DNA of 64,000 nucleotides from Sulfurovum sp. FS08-3 (GTDB lineage Bacteria; Campylobacterota; Campylobacteria; Campylobacterales; Sulfurovaceae): NCBI GenBank assembly GCA_000830175.1, contig JQIS01000009.1, positions 1 to 64,000 of the forward strand, read 5' to 3'. Shown piece by piece: positions 35,376 to 44,622 of this stretch (position 1 is its first letter; each line of letters starts with the position of its first letter). The notes under the pieces were generated by a model. It saw only the letters and a program-made list of their open reading frames with translations, ran no database searches and was not told where the DNA came from. The position numbers and the translations under genes were made by a program.

Positions 35376-37715
35376 TTAATGTTGGACTAGAAACAATACG
35401 GTAATGTTTTGCGTCGTATCGCAAGAGATGTATTGTTGTGTTGTCCATACGGGACTACCCAAAAAGCCCGTTGCTTTGATATCCACCGTCGTATCGCAGG
35501 TGTATATTTTGACACTTCTTGAAGATTTGGAGCTTATTGAATAATCAATTCCCTCTATCAAATCGCTTCCCCAATCGCTACTGCCACTCTCTTTGACATA
35601 GAGTTGATAGATACCATCCTTATCAACCCAAAAATCGGTTGCATTGTAGATAGAGAGGGTTGCGACTTTTGAGGCTTTGATAGTTGTTTTGGTTTCGCAT
35701 GGCAAATGGACACCGCTATTGACAAACTCCATGCGTTCTTCGATAAGATCTCCTGTGGTTTGATACTCTAAGGCTTTGATATCGTAGTAGTTATCGCACG
35801 TCTCTACACCAATAAGCTCACTGTATTCATTGGAATCAATAGTGTCAAAATAGGTCAAATAATCATCACCCCAAAGGCTACTGGAACTCTTTTTGATATA
35901 GAGTTGCGAAAGGGTATAGTCGGTGTTGTTGTAAAGCTCCACGATACCAAAATGCGACACAATCTCTTCGCCTGAATGATTGATAGCTTGTGTGACGTAA
36001 TCGATATACATCTTATCTTGCACTATTTGGGCATTGGCATCTTCATCATCAAAGGCAAAGAGGGTGTTGTAGTTTGCGGTATAGACGACTTTATCAGCAT
36101 AATCAGTTTGCGTTAAGCTTGTTATATCTTGAGTGTAACGTGCATTACTACCAAAATCGGGCGTGAAAATGACACGATAGTCGTTAAATACATCCAATCC
36201 CAATTGACTACCGATATAGGATTTCCCATCCCCATCCACATAGCTCTCCACTAAACTCCACTTCTCATCACTGTAGCCTAGTAGATGCACCTCAATAGCG
36301 TCGTATTTGTTGGCAAGAAGCTCTCTATCGTTGAGTCTTGCCATTGCCAAACTTCCACTAGCCGCATTGACTCCCGCATTTTGAGAAACGCCACGATAAA
36401 TCATCCCTGCAATGGCAGCGTATTGCTCAATCCCGCCCGATTTGATTTGGTCTTTTATATTTAAAACTTGATTAAGAGTTTCATTGCCTGTATTGTGGGT
36501 GGGTGGAGCATTGTGGACATCACCCTTGCTTGAAATGGCATCGATAAGTCCATCAAGTGTCGTAGCATCGTAGATAGAGGCGATAGTGTTTTTAATTGAA
36601 TCCCACCAACTTATTGTAGAGGTGTAGTAGGTATAGAGTTCAGCTATTAAAACCGCCAAATCTTTTGCTCCTTGGTGGGGAGTATTGAGGGTGATAAGTT
36701 TGGTTATTTTTTGCGTTTTTTCGTTTTGGATATAGGCTCTTGCGGCTAATCCACCCGTGTAGTGTCCTATCAAAACATACTCACCAATTCCCGTAACTTT
36801 CGCAATATCATCCATAGCCGCTTTGAGTTGAACCCCTTGGGCATCGAAGCTTAACTGGTCGTTGTTGGTGAAATTGATGACAAAAACACGACTGTTGCCA
36901 AAGTTGTAGTTTTTTTCAATAGCGTCGTTGGTAAATGTGCTATTGCCATGCTTTCTCCAATCAATCGAAACCACTTCAAATTGCCCCTTATCGAGTCCAA
37001 AGATACGATCTTGGGCATAGAGAAAATAGCTATCACTTCTATAGGGGCTAGTGTATTGCACATCGGTAAGCTGTGAACAAGGCATTTGGTAATCCAAAGC
37101 GTTCACATTCCAACACTTCGCATTGGGGTCGATGGCAATCTCCAACCCAATCTCCACATAGCTACCATTACTATCCCCCATCTCTTTGGAGAGTGCGGTT
37201 GCCATAAGGCTCCAATCACCCAAACTCTCATTAAGCCCTTGTATCAAAACAATCGCCTTGCCCTCTTTGGTGGGTTGTGTAGCAAGAACATTGGTGTAGA
37301 GATAGGGACTTGTAGAGCCTTTATTGTCAATAGCTTGAATGCGAAACTCATAGCTGCTGTTGGGTTTAAGGTCTTGAATGGTCACCGTTGGCTCATAGAC
37401 TCTTTGAGGCTCACTCCACTGCGAACTTCCTGCTATTTTATAGGATACATCGTAACTTTGGATTAAACCATCACTATCTGCCGAAGGCTCCCAGCTTAGC
37501 AACGTCTCATAGAGTGAGGCATAGGCTCTAGGAGTCGTTGGGGCTTTGGGTTGCTCGTTGATGAGGGTTTGGTCTGCTGTATTGGCTTGGCTGTTTGAAC
37601 CTGTAGGGGTTTGAATATTTGTCGTTGGCAAAGCACTATTATCGCTCCCGCCACCACCGCCACAACCTATCAACACAAAACCACACACCGCAATACTTAG
37701 ATGCTTTAGATTCAT
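35376..37715 (-). CDS. Lipase-like alpha/beta-hydrolase lipoprotein with FN3 domain and altered nucleophile
   Basis: A 779-residue lipoprotein with lipobox VLIGC (Cys18) and a poly-Gly linker. Residues about 57-147 form a fibronectin type III domain (LLSWEPSADSDGLIQSYDVS). From 150 an alpha/beta-hydrolase begins (AIVLIQGLNESLGDWS), with nucleophile-elbow region YVLIGHYTGGLAARAY near 313-328 and TLNTPHQGAKDL behind it, as in PGAP1/GPI-inositol-deacylase-like lipases. At the third position of GxSxG stands Tyr319 (TAC) instead of Ser, so ordinary catalysis is unlikely. The C-terminal 200 residues hold two similar beta-rich repeats (LYIKKSSSSLWGDDYL, LYVKESGSSDWGSDLI), perhaps binding modules. 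Confidence 0.82.
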   Translation of the reverse strand: MNLKHLSIAVCGFVLIGCGGGGGSDNSALPTTNIQTPTGSNSQANTADQTLINEQPKAPTTPRAYASLYETLLSWEPSADSDGLIQSYDVSYKIAGSSQWSEPQRVYEPTVTIQDLKPNSSYEFRIQAIDNKGSTSPYLYTNVLATQPTKEGKAIVLIQGLNESLGDWSLMATALSKEMGDSNGSYVEIGLEIAIDPNAKCWNVNALDYQMPCSQLTDVQYTSPYRSDSYFLYAQDRIFGLDKGQFEVVSIDWRKHGNSTFTNDAIEKNYNFGNSRVFVINFTNNDQLSFDAQGVQLKAAMDDIAKVTGIGEYVLIGHYTGGLAARAYIQNEKTQKITKLITLNTPHQGAKDLAVLIAELYTYYTSTISWWDSIKNTIASIYDATTLDGLIDAISSKGDVHNAPPTHNTGNETLNQVLNIKDQIKSGGIEQYAAIAGMIYRGVSQNAGVNAASGSLAMARLNDRELLANKYDAIEVHLLGYSDEKWSLVESYVDGDGKSYIGSQLGLDVFNDYRVIFTPDFGSNARYTQDITSLTQTDYADKVVYTANYNTLFAFDDEDANAQIVQDKMYIDYVTQAINHSGEEIVSHFGIVELYNNTDYTLSQLYIKKSSSSLWGDDYLTYFDTIDSNEYSELIGVETCDNYYDIKALEYQTTGDLIEERMEFVNSGVHLPCETKTTIKASKVATLSIYNATDFWVDKDGIYQLYVKESGSSDWGSDLIEGIDYSISSKSSRSVKIYTCDTTVDIKATGFLGSPVWTTQQYISCDTTQNITVLFLVQH

Positions 37716-37965
37716 ACATTCATCTCCATTTAAATTTTGTTACGATTGTACTTTTATGTTGCTACCAATAAGATAAATTTTTGGTGCAAATTGCGTCGCT
37801 GTTGGTGAAAAGTTACACAATCGACAATGCAAAGGGAGTAATTTTCAAATACCTAACATTCGTTAAAAAGCAAAAGATTATTTCGTGTAGGATAAAATAG
37901 GTGAGCAAAATAGAACCAAACCCCCCAAAGAGAGAGTTTGGCAAAGATAGGCAAAAAGGGTTCGA

Positions 37966-38355
37966 CTATCTTTTTGAAAATTGTGGAGAGCGTCTGGCTT
38001 TTCTTTTTCCTGGCTTCTTTCTTTCAACCACTCTTGAATCTCGTGTTAAGAGTCCCATAGGTTTAAGAATCGCTCTAAAGCCCTCTTCGTAGCGTACCAA
38101 CGCCCGTGTAATTCCGTGCTTCAAAGCGTCGGCTTGAGCGGAGTATCCACCACCCAATGTAGTAGCTGTGATATTTACCGCATCAAGTTGTTTGGTTGCA
38201 TTAAGAGGTAATCTTACTTTCATTTTGAGCGTCTCATGACCACCCAACCACTCATCAATACTTTTGCCATTGATTACCATCTCGCCGCTACCTGGTGTAA
38301 GCCATACCTTTGCAATAGCTGTTTTTCTTTTGCCTGTTGCATAAATTTTTGCCAT
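37966..38355 (-). CDS. rpsI: 30S ribosomal protein S9
   Basis: A 129-residue protein with [19 protein letters not shown] at the start, [19 protein letters not shown] in the middle and the basic tail [17 protein letters not shown] that contacts P-site tRNA. It follows rplM directly, sharing one base with it, in the universal rplM-rpsI order. Confidence 0.98.
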   Translation of the reverse strand: MAKIYATGKRKTAIAKVWLTPGSGEMVINGKSIDEWLGGHETLKMKVRLPLNATKQLDAVNITATTLGGGYSAQADALKHGITRALVRYEEGFRAILKPMGLLTRDSRVVERKKPGKRKARRSPQFSKR

Positions 38356-38783
38356 TAATTGCTTCCTTTGTTAAATTGTGCTGTGTGGGGGTGTTCGCTA
38401 CCTGCATAAACTTTAAGTTTTTTAAGCATTGCTTTGCCCAAATTGGTTTTTGGAAGCATCCCTCTTACGGCTAATTTAAAGAGCTTTTCTGTATGGTTTT
38501 CAAGCATATCGCCCAGCTTTTTGCTTCGAGTGCTACCAAAATAACCACTGTAAGTAAAGTACTCTTTGTCGTTGAGTTTATTACCTGTAAATTTTGCTTT
38601 TTCAGCATTGATAATTACCACATAATCACCGCAATCAACATTGGGTGTAAACGATGGCTTGTGTTTACCTCTTAAATATGTAGCCGCTTGAGTGAGGATT
38701 CGACCAAAAGTTTGACCTTCAGCATCAATTAAAATCCAATCTCTTTGTACTTCATGAGGCTTAACCACTTTTGTCATTTTCAT
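38355..38783 (-). CDS. rplM: 50S ribosomal protein L13
   Basis: A 142-residue protein with [39 protein letters not shown] and [18 protein letters not shown], all diagnostic. A -10 like element (TATACT) lies at 38837-38842 on the reverse strand. The start MKMTKVV could be at either of two closely spaced ATGs. Confidence 0.98.
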   Translation of the reverse strand: MKMTKVVKPHEVQRDWILIDAEGQTFGRILTQAATYLRGKHKPSFTPNVDCGDYVVIINAEKAKFTGNKLNDKEYFTYSGYFGSTRSKKLGDMLENHTEKLFKLAVRGMLPKTNLGKAMLKKLKVYAGSEHPHTAQFNKGSN

Positions 38784-38959
38784 GAATTGTCCTTAAAATT
38801 TGTATCAATTATTGTCTATCGATAATCGTAAAGCGAAGTATAGCTTTTTAATTGTTAAAATAAACTTAAATTAAGACAAATTTAAATTTTTATAGAGAAA
38901 AATCCTTTCACAACACAATACTAATTTTATTTTTTATAGTATTTTAAGGTTTTAGATAC

Positions 38960-38965
38960 TATAAT
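38960..38965 (+). promoter_or_regulatory. -10 box of the NlpC/P60 lipoprotein gene
   Basis: TATAAT 41 bp before the ATG at 39006. Confidence 0.45.
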
Positions 38966-39005
38966 TTTGCCACTTTCTTAATTCTTACTTTTGGAGTTTA
39001 CTTCT

Positions 39006-39626
39006 ATGAGATCAAAATCTATTGCATTTGTCCTTTTTCTAGTTGCTTTAGCCCTCAACGGTTGCGGTGAAGCTTACAAATACAAATATCCAAACTACGC
39101 TATCATCAAACCCTCCGTCTCCTATCAACCCAAGCGAGACAATATTCAAAAACAACTCAATCAACACATCAACAAACCCTACGTTTGGGCAGAAGAGGGA
39201 CCTCATGCTTTTGATTGCTCGGGACTTACCTACAATATTTACGGAAAAATGGGTGTCAATCTTCCACGTGTCGCACGAGACCAAGCCAAAGTAGGCAAAA
39301 CCATCGAACCTACCGAATTGGCTTATGGCGATTTGATCTTTTTTGGTTCTAAAAACAAACGCAGTAGATACATCAACCATGTGGGCATCTACATCGGCAA
39401 TGGATGGTTTGCACATGCGAGTAGTGGCGCTAGAAAGGTTATCTATACCGATTTAAAAACCTCCGAAGCTTATCAACAACGCTTAAAACTCTGCAAACGT
39501 TACCTTAGTACCGATGAAAAGAGACTCTTTTTAAATCAAGAGGGTTATATTCCAAAATACACCACTACCGATTCGACCACTCCATGGCAACCCCATATGC
39601 AAGTACCCACAAAAATTCCTAGCTAA
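39006..39626 (+). CDS. NlpC/P60-family peptidoglycan hydrolase, lipoprotein
   Basis: A 206-residue lipoprotein starting at ATG 39006 (GGAG ten bases upstream; the TTG at 38991 has none). Lipobox is LALNGC (Cys19). The NlpC/P60 papain-like domain has the catalytic Cys in FDCSGLTYNIYG, His in INHVGIYIGNG, and a third polar residue, His, in WFAHASSG. LPRVARDQAKVG and LAYGDLIFFGS are also typical. The enzyme cleaves the D-Glu/diaminopimelate bond of stem peptides in the periplasm. It resembles the short MepS/Spr-type proteins. Confidence 0.9.
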   Translation: MRSKSIAFVLFLVALALNGCGEAYKYKYPNYAIIKPSVSYQPKRDNIQKQLNQHINKPYVWAEEGPHAFDCSGLTYNIYGKMGVNLPRVARDQAKVGKTIEPTELAYGDLIFFGSKNKRSRYINHVGIYIGNGWFAHASSGARKVIYTDLKTSEAYQQRLKLCKRYLSTDEKRLFLNQEGYIPKYTTTDSTTPWQPHMQVPTKIPS

Positions 39627-39652
39627 GGAACTCTCTCCTTATCTAAAAATGC

Positions 39653-39658
39653 TATAAT
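39653..39658 (+). promoter_or_regulatory. -10 box of the TauE/SafE-EamA pair
   Basis: TATAAT in context gctataat, 27 bp before the likely start at 39685. Confidence 0.5.
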
Positions 39659-39684
39659 TAGCCCATTTTATTATGGAGCAAATT

Positions 39685-40425
39685 ATGGGCATAGAGTTAG
39701 TTCTTATCGGTATCATTATTGGAGCCATCTCTGGCTTTTTTGGCGTAGGTGGCGGGATGATACTTGTACCCCTACTCGTTACTATCGGTTTTGATATTAA
39801 AACCGCTATTGGTATCTCTATTATTCAGATGGTCTTTAGCTCCATCTATGGCTCCTATCTCAATTTCAAAAAAGGCTCACTCAATCTCGGAGATGGTCTC
39901 TTTGTGGGAGTTGGGGGTTTTGTAGGTGGTTTTATAGGCGGGTATATTACGCAATATGTCACGAGTAGCTCATTGGAGTATCTCTTTGTAGGCTTGATGC
40001 TCTTTGCACTCTACAAACTCTTCAAATCCACCAAAATTGCCGATGATGCACCCACCAAATCACTTCATTGGCTTGTACTCTTTTTTGTCGGCATGGCGAT
40101 TAGCTCGTTTACGATTAGTTTGGGTGTAGGTGGTTCTATCTTACTCACACCGATACTAGCAGGTATCTTGCACTATCCTATCAAAAAAGCCGTCAGTGCG
40201 GGTCTCTTTTTTGTGGTTTTCTCTTCGGTTGCGGGACTCATTGGGCGATTGATTTCGGGTCATTTGGATATTACCAACGGACTTCAAGTGGGTGTTGCCT
40301 CGCTCATAGGTGTCTTTGTGGGCATTTGGCTCAAAGATCATGTCACCAGTCACAACCATAAACTTCTTATTATTGGACTCTATACCCTTTCGCTTCTTTT
40401 GATGGTCAAAAAAATATGGCTCTAA
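39685..40425 (+). CDS. TauE/SafE-family sulfite or organosulfonate exporter
   Basis: A 246-residue membrane protein with about eight hydrophobic helices. The two TauE repeat signatures are present: GAISGFFGVGGGMILVPLL near the N-terminus and SFTISLGVGGSILLTPIL in the second half. The ATG at 39685 is chosen over one at 39673 because GGAG precedes it at correct spacing. Members move sulfite, sulfoacetate or related anions; in a sulfur-metabolising bacterium sulfite export is plausible but not shown. It overlaps the EamA gene by 10 bp. Confidence 0.9.
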   Translation: MGIELVLIGIIIGAISGFFGVGGGMILVPLLVTIGFDIKTAIGISIIQMVFSSIYGSYLNFKKGSLNLGDGLFVGVGGFVGGFIGGYITQYVTSSSLEYLFVGLMLFALYKLFKSTKIADDAPTKSLHWLVLFFVGMAISSFTISLGVGGSILLTPILAGILHYPIKKAVSAGLFFVVFSSVAGLIGRLISGHLDITNGLQVGVASLIGVFVGIWLKDHVTSHNHKLLIIGLYTLSLLLMVKKIWL

Positions 40426-41303
40426 AGATCGAAAGAGGCGTTACATTGATGCTTCTTGCCTCCCTATCGTTTGCCTTTATGGGCGGTTTTGTGAAGTTGC
40501 TTACGACATCCATGCCACCTCTTGAGATTACCTTTTTTAGAAACAGTATCGGAGTTGTTTTGATAGGTGTGACACTTTTCAATAATCCCCTCAAACAAAT
40601 AGGCGGTAAGCCGCTTTTGCTTCTATTTCGTGGAATGATAGGATTTTTATCTTTGCTGGCATACTTTTACATCATCGCCTTTATTCCACTAGGAGAGGCC
40701 GTGACGTACAATAAACTCTCACCTATCTTTGTGGCTCTCTTTGCCTATATTTTTTTGGGTGAAAAGCTCTCTTTGTGGGCATTGGTGGGTGTCGTTTTGG
40801 GATTTGTAGGGATTGTACTCATTGCCAAACCCGATGGGATAGCGTTTGATCTCTACTCTCTTTTGGGTATCTTTTCGGGCATTGGAGCGGCTTTGGCATA
40901 CACCTCCATTAGAGAACTCAGAAACTATTACGATACCCGTGCCATTGTTTTATCTTTTATGGTTACAGGGAGTGTTGTCCCACTTGTTTTGATGCTCCTA
41001 ACCCCTTGCGTTCCCAATCCAAAACTTGAAATTTTCTTTAGCTCCTTTGTAATGCCCTCATCAACGGATTGGTTCTATATTCTAGGAATGGGACTCTTTG
41101 CTACTCTCTCGCAGTTGCTTATGACCAAAGCCTATGAGCTTTCCTATGCCGCCATAGTAGGTACAATAAGCTATACCAACATCATCTTTGCCATGATTAT
41201 TGGTATTATGCTTGGCGACTCTTTTCCTGATAATTGGACGCTACTAGGAGTAGTATTGGTCATTTTTTCGGGTATTTTGGTTCTATATCGCAAAACAAAA
41301 TAA
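40416..41303 (+). CDS. EamA-family (DMT) transporter
   Basis: A 295-residue inner-membrane protein with about ten transmembrane helices in two EamA repeats. Markers are SFAFMGGFVKLL, EITFFRNSIGVVLIG, YNKLSPIFVALFAYIFLGEKL, and in the second repeat YAAIVGTISYTNIIFAMIIG. Such carriers export amino acids, nucleobases or other metabolites. The substrate cannot be read from sequence. It is co-transcribed with the TauE-like gene. Confidence 0.9.
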   Translation: MALKIERGVTLMLLASLSFAFMGGFVKLLTTSMPPLEITFFRNSIGVVLIGVTLFNNPLKQIGGKPLLLLFRGMIGFLSLLAYFYIIAFIPLGEAVTYNKLSPIFVALFAYIFLGEKLSLWALVGVVLGFVGIVLIAKPDGIAFDLYSLLGIFSGIGAALAYTSIRELRNYYDTRAIVLSFMVTGSVVPLVLMLLTPCVPNPKLEIFFSSFVMPSSTDWFYILGMGLFATLSQLLMTKAYELSYAAIVGTISYTNIIFAMIIGIMLGDSFPDNWTLLGVVLVIFSGILVLYRKTK

Positions 41304-41412
41304 AACTTTAAGCAAATTACAGCTATAATAAAAATTATCATTCTACTAACTTTTGCAATACAATCTCAAAAGTTTAATTCTCACCACTATTCAATTTCAA
41401 GGCATTTTAGCA

Positions 41413-42258
41413 ATGTATCGCAACTCCATTTCTCAAATTTTTGTCATCTATTATCTATTTCTCAAAGATTTCATTACGGCTTTGGTGGATAGAAAACTAG
41501 GCTACTATTCGGCTAGTTTGAGTTTTTATACCATCTTGTCGATTATACCGCTTGTTATTGTTGTCTTTTCACTTTCGGATTTGATTCCTATGTTGCAAGA
41601 TATTTCCAAAATCATTAAAAACTCTCTCATTAGTCACTTCTTGCCCACCGACTCCAAATTTTTTATGACACAAGTTGATATGTTTCTCTCCAATAGCAAC
41701 AGCAAAATTGGAATATTGGGCTTTGTCTATATTTTGATTGCCTCAACGATATTTTTTAGAAACTACGACAGCATTGTCAATGAGATATTTGAAACTCCCA
41801 AAAGAGATTTTATTCGTGCCATTGAGGTCTATTGGATACTCTTTATAGCCGTCACTTTCTTAGTGCCTCTCTCGTTTTATATTACGATTTTAATTCAAGA
41901 CCTTATTGATGCCAATTTAGATACCCATACCGTAAGAATTTTTTACTTTTTACCTTACATTATAATTTGGACACTCTTTTTTATCGCCTACAAAGTTTCG
42001 GTCAATAAGCACGTCTCAACCCAAGCAGCTTTTATTAGCTCCTTTATCTCATCGGGTATATGGCATGTGGGCAAAACCGTTTTACTTGCCTACCTCTTCC
42101 ACAATCCCACCTATTGGAACATCTACGGAAGTCTTACCATGCTGCTTATCATAATGTTTTGGCTCTACATCTCATGGGCGATATTTTTAAGAGGACTTAA
42201 GCTTTGTGCGGTATTGGATCACTACAAAGAGCAAACCACGCAGTTGGCTCAACTCTAA
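41413..42258 (+). CDS. YihY/BrkB-family inner-membrane protein
   Basis: A 281-residue protein with six or so membrane helices. Family motifs are KLGYYSASLSFYTILSIIPL and the C-terminal ISWAIFLRGLKLCAVLDHY. YihY/BrkB proteins were long called ribonuclease BN in error; a lipid-transport role has been discussed for YihY with TamB and YhdP. I place the start at ATG 41413 behind caaggc; the longer TTG-started frame adds a hydrophilic stretch without an SD. It converges on the PseG-like gene with a 4-bp overlap. Confidence 0.85.
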   Translation: MYRNSISQIFVIYYLFLKDFITALVDRKLGYYSASLSFYTILSIIPLVIVVFSLSDLIPMLQDISKIIKNSLISHFLPTDSKFFMTQVDMFLSNSNSKIGILGFVYILIASTIFFRNYDSIVNEIFETPKRDFIRAIEVYWILFIAVTFLVPLSFYITILIQDLIDANLDTHTVRIFYFLPYIIIWTLFFIAYKVSVNKHVSTQAAFISSFISSGIWHVGKTVLLAYLFHNPTYWNIYGSLTMLLIIMFWLYISWAIFLRGLKLCAVLDHYKEQTTQLAQL

Positions 42259-43073
42259 AGTGTTTGCAGTAGCCTATCGACTACCTCATTAACCTTTTTG
42301 GTATTGGCTTTTTGCCCTTTGAGTTTGGTTTCGATGAGTGCATCATCAAGCTCCTCTATCACTTCAATAGCGTACGATGAAGCAATGGTGCTATCTTGAT
42401 GTGACGTGGTGATATAGACGACATTAGCCCCTGCAACTTTGGCTTCTATGGCGCATTGGAGTGAGTAGGTGACAACATTACCGTATCGACTTATTTGCTC
42501 CCTATACTCATCGGACTCGTAAATATAATGGAAAAAGGGTTGCAACTCCTCTTCGTAGCCCAAATAGAAGTAGTGTCCCAAAAGCAAATCAAAGTTGTTG
42601 TTTTTAAAAAGAGTAAACTTTTCAAGTAGCTCTTTGTTGCTATCGCTATCGTTGTAAAAAAAGAGTACCCGTTGCAATTTATCTGTGGGAGCATTGCAAT
42701 AGACCTCATCCACCAAAAATTGCTCATAGGGCAAAAGTGTTTCACCGTATTGTGAGACCTCATCCACTCTATTGGCAAATTTAAACACACGCCGATAGTC
42801 ACGCACAAAATACTCCATCTTGCCCTTATCATCCTCATCGGAATCGACAATAAGCCAATCGCCCCTTTGTGCCAAAGCATCAATATCCAAAATGGTAGAG
42901 ATAGTAACATAGTTCTCTATCCCATAAACTCTCGCTTCCAATCCCGCTCGAAAGTCATTGAGCAAAACTTGCACCTCAAAACCTTTGGATTTAAGTGCCT
43001 TGTAGAGTACAGCTCCTCTGCGTAAACGATGCAGTGAATTTTTGTGTCCTGTATAGATGTAGTAGTATATCAT
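42255..43073 (-). CDS. PseG/GT-B-like protein of unknown role, coupled to glmU
   Basis: A 272-residue soluble protein. The N-terminal half opens with IYYYIYTGHKNSLHRLRRGA, which recalls the G-x-GH-xx-R-x-LA opening of PseG and related UDP-sugar hydrolases, and DWLIVDSDEDD matches the W-x-IVD step after the first Rossmann-like domain. The middle and C-terminal parts (LLLGHYFYLGYEEEL, VTYSLQCAIEAKVAGANVVYIT) also fit a GT-B-like fold. The GxGHxxR glycines and active-site residues are only partly kept, so activity on pseudaminic acid precursors is doubtful. It overlaps glmU by 4 bp, pointing to sugar-nucleotide metabolism. Confidence 0.6.
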   Translation of the reverse strand: MIYYYIYTGHKNSLHRLRRGAVLYKALKSKGFEVQVLLNDFRAGLEARVYGIENYVTISTILDIDALAQRGDWLIVDSDEDDKGKMEYFVRDYRRVFKFANRVDEVSQYGETLLPYEQFLVDEVYCNAPTDKLQRVLFFYNDSDSNKELLEKFTLFKNNNFDLLLGHYFYLGYEEELQPFFHYIYESDEYREQISRYGNVVTYSLQCAIEAKVAGANVVYITTSHQDSTIASSYAIEVIEELDDALIETKLKGQKANTKKVNEVVDRLLQTL

Positions 43074-44374
43074 GAGGTCTGCTTTTGATGAAAAAATTTA
43101 TAAAAGAAATTTTGAACTCGCTTCAATGGGGCGCGTGAGATAGCCAATTCGCCTTTGCTAATATTTTGCGTAATGGTACTTCCTGCCCCTATCAAAACAT
43201 CATCTTCTATAATGAGCGGTGCAATGAGTTGGGTATCTGAACCTACAAAGACATTTTTGCCAATGACCGTTTCGTATTTGTTTTTGCCATCGTAATTGCA
43301 CGTAATAACCCCCGCACCGATATTGGTACCCTCATCAATCGTACTATCGCCCAAATAGCTCAAATGTCCCGCTTTCACCCCTTTGAGTGTCGATTTCTTG
43401 ACCTCTACAAAGTTGCCAATGTGCGTATCAATAAGGTAGCTTTGGGGACGTATGCGCGCCATGGGTCCAATGGTGGAGTTGATAAGAATGCTCTCTTCAA
43501 CTACGGAGTTGGTTTTGATATGCGATGAGCCAATATGGCTTTTGCCCTCGATACTTACCCCATTTTCGAGTATCACCTCGCCCTCAAAGGTCGCACGTGA
43601 GTCGATGTAGATGGTGTGGGGCAGACGCATAATGACCCCTTTGTGCATAAGTGCCTCTTTGATACGGTTTTGCATGATGATTTCGGCATTGGCAAGGTCG
43701 AGTTTGGAATTGACTCCCTTAAACTCCTCCTCTTTGACATAGACGGGATTGATGGTTTTGCCCTTACTAACCGCCATTTTGATAATATCGGTAAGGTAGT
43801 ACTCTTTTTGGGCATTGTCATTGGTAAGCTTGGGGATAAAACTCTCCAAAATCTTTCGTTTGAGGGCATAAACCCCTGCATTGACGCTTTGTATCGTCTT
43901 TTGAGCCTCATTGCAATCTTTCTCTTCGATAATCTCTTGAACATATCCTTTTTTGATAGCCACACGCCCGTATCCTGAGGGGTTGTTGAGCTTGATGACA
44001 CTCATATTAATATCCCCATCTCCACTAGCAAGAGCCTCAATAGAATCTTTGGTCACAAGGGGCATATCACCGTTTAAAATGACTACTTTTTTATGCTTGA
44101 TCGACAAATCCCGCATCGCCCCGCCCGTACCTGGGAAGTTGGCTACATCTTGAATGTGAAAGTTGATGGTTTGCTTATAGTTTTTTTGAATCTCTTGAAT
44201 AATACGCTCTTTTTGATGATAGACCACGACTGTAACATCATCGCTAACCTCTAAGGCTGCATCAATGGCATAAAAGAGCATCGCTTGACCTGAAATTTTA
44301 TGCAATACCTTAGGAGTATCGGACTTCATTCGTGTCCCTTGTCCTGCTGCTAAAATCACTACGCTAATTGACAT
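43070..44374 (-). CDS. glmU: Bifunctional UDP-GlcNAc pyrophosphorylase / glucosamine-1-phosphate acetyltransferase
   Basis: A 434-residue enzyme making UDP-GlcNAc, precursor of peptidoglycan and lipid A. The N-terminal uridylyltransferase has ILAAGQGTRMKSDTPKVLHK, NGDMPLV and NAGVYALKR. The C-terminal left-handed beta helix with hexapeptide repeats includes GHLSYLGDSTIDEGTNIGAG, TCNYDGKNKYET (acetyl-CoA and metal site) and GAGSTITQNIS. It is about 20 residues shorter than E. coli GlmU at the C-terminus, as usual in Campylobacterota. Own -10 at 44403-44408. Confidence 0.96.
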   Translation of the reverse strand: MSISVVILAAGQGTRMKSDTPKVLHKISGQAMLFYAIDAALEVSDDVTVVVYHQKERIIQEIQKNYKQTINFHIQDVANFPGTGGAMRDLSIKHKKVVILNGDMPLVTKDSIEALASGDGDINMSVIKLNNPSGYGRVAIKKGYVQEIIEEKDCNEAQKTIQSVNAGVYALKRKILESFIPKLTNDNAQKEYYLTDIIKMAVSKGKTINPVYVKEEEFKGVNSKLDLANAEIIMQNRIKEALMHKGVIMRLPHTIYIDSRATFEGEVILENGVSIEGKSHIGSSHIKTNSVVEESILINSTIGPMARIRPQSYLIDTHIGNFVEVKKSTLKGVKAGHLSYLGDSTIDEGTNIGAGVITCNYDGKNKYETVIGKNVFVGSDTQLIAPLIIEDDVLIGAGSTITQNISKGELAISRAPLKRVQNFFYKFFHQKQTS

Positions 44375-44402
44375 ATAAACCCCTTGTTGTTTTTATTTTG
44401 CG

Positions 44403-44408
44403 ATTATA
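44403..44408 (-). promoter_or_regulatory. -10 box of glmU
   Basis: TATAAT on the reverse strand, 29 bp before the glmU ATG and just beyond the stop of the 64-residue ORF. Confidence 0.45.
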
Positions 44409-44427
44409 ACAAATTTGCGGTTAATCG

Positions 44428-44622
44428 CTACTCTTTGAGTGCATGTACCATCTTGATGCTCTCAAGGGCATTATCAATAATCTTTTTGGTTGATGCCAAA
44501 GGCTTCATGGCTAAATTGGTCTGCTTTTTATCCAATGATTCATCCATAAGTATCCCCATTACCTCTTTTTCAAGCTCTTGCTTAATCTCATCAAACTTTT
44601 TTTCAATAAAACCTATATCCAT
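44428..44622 (-). CDS. Small acidic helical protein translated with mog
   Basis: A 64-residue ORF whose ATG overlaps the mog stop as TAATG. Predicted nearly all helical and charged (IEKKFDEIKQELEKEVMG), no Cys, no signal peptide. The tight coupling and clean coding pattern favour a real gene. No family recognised; it might bind or stabilise its molybdopterin-pathway neighbour, but that is a guess. Confidence 0.6.
   Translation of the reverse strand: MDIGFIEKKFDEIKQELEKEVMGILMDESLDKKQTNLAMKPLASTKKIIDNALESIKMVHALKE

Noticed and set aside
42255-43073. Assigning pseG
   Set aside because: Only the general fold signature is visible; the catalytic residues and the pseudaminic acid gene neighbours are absent.
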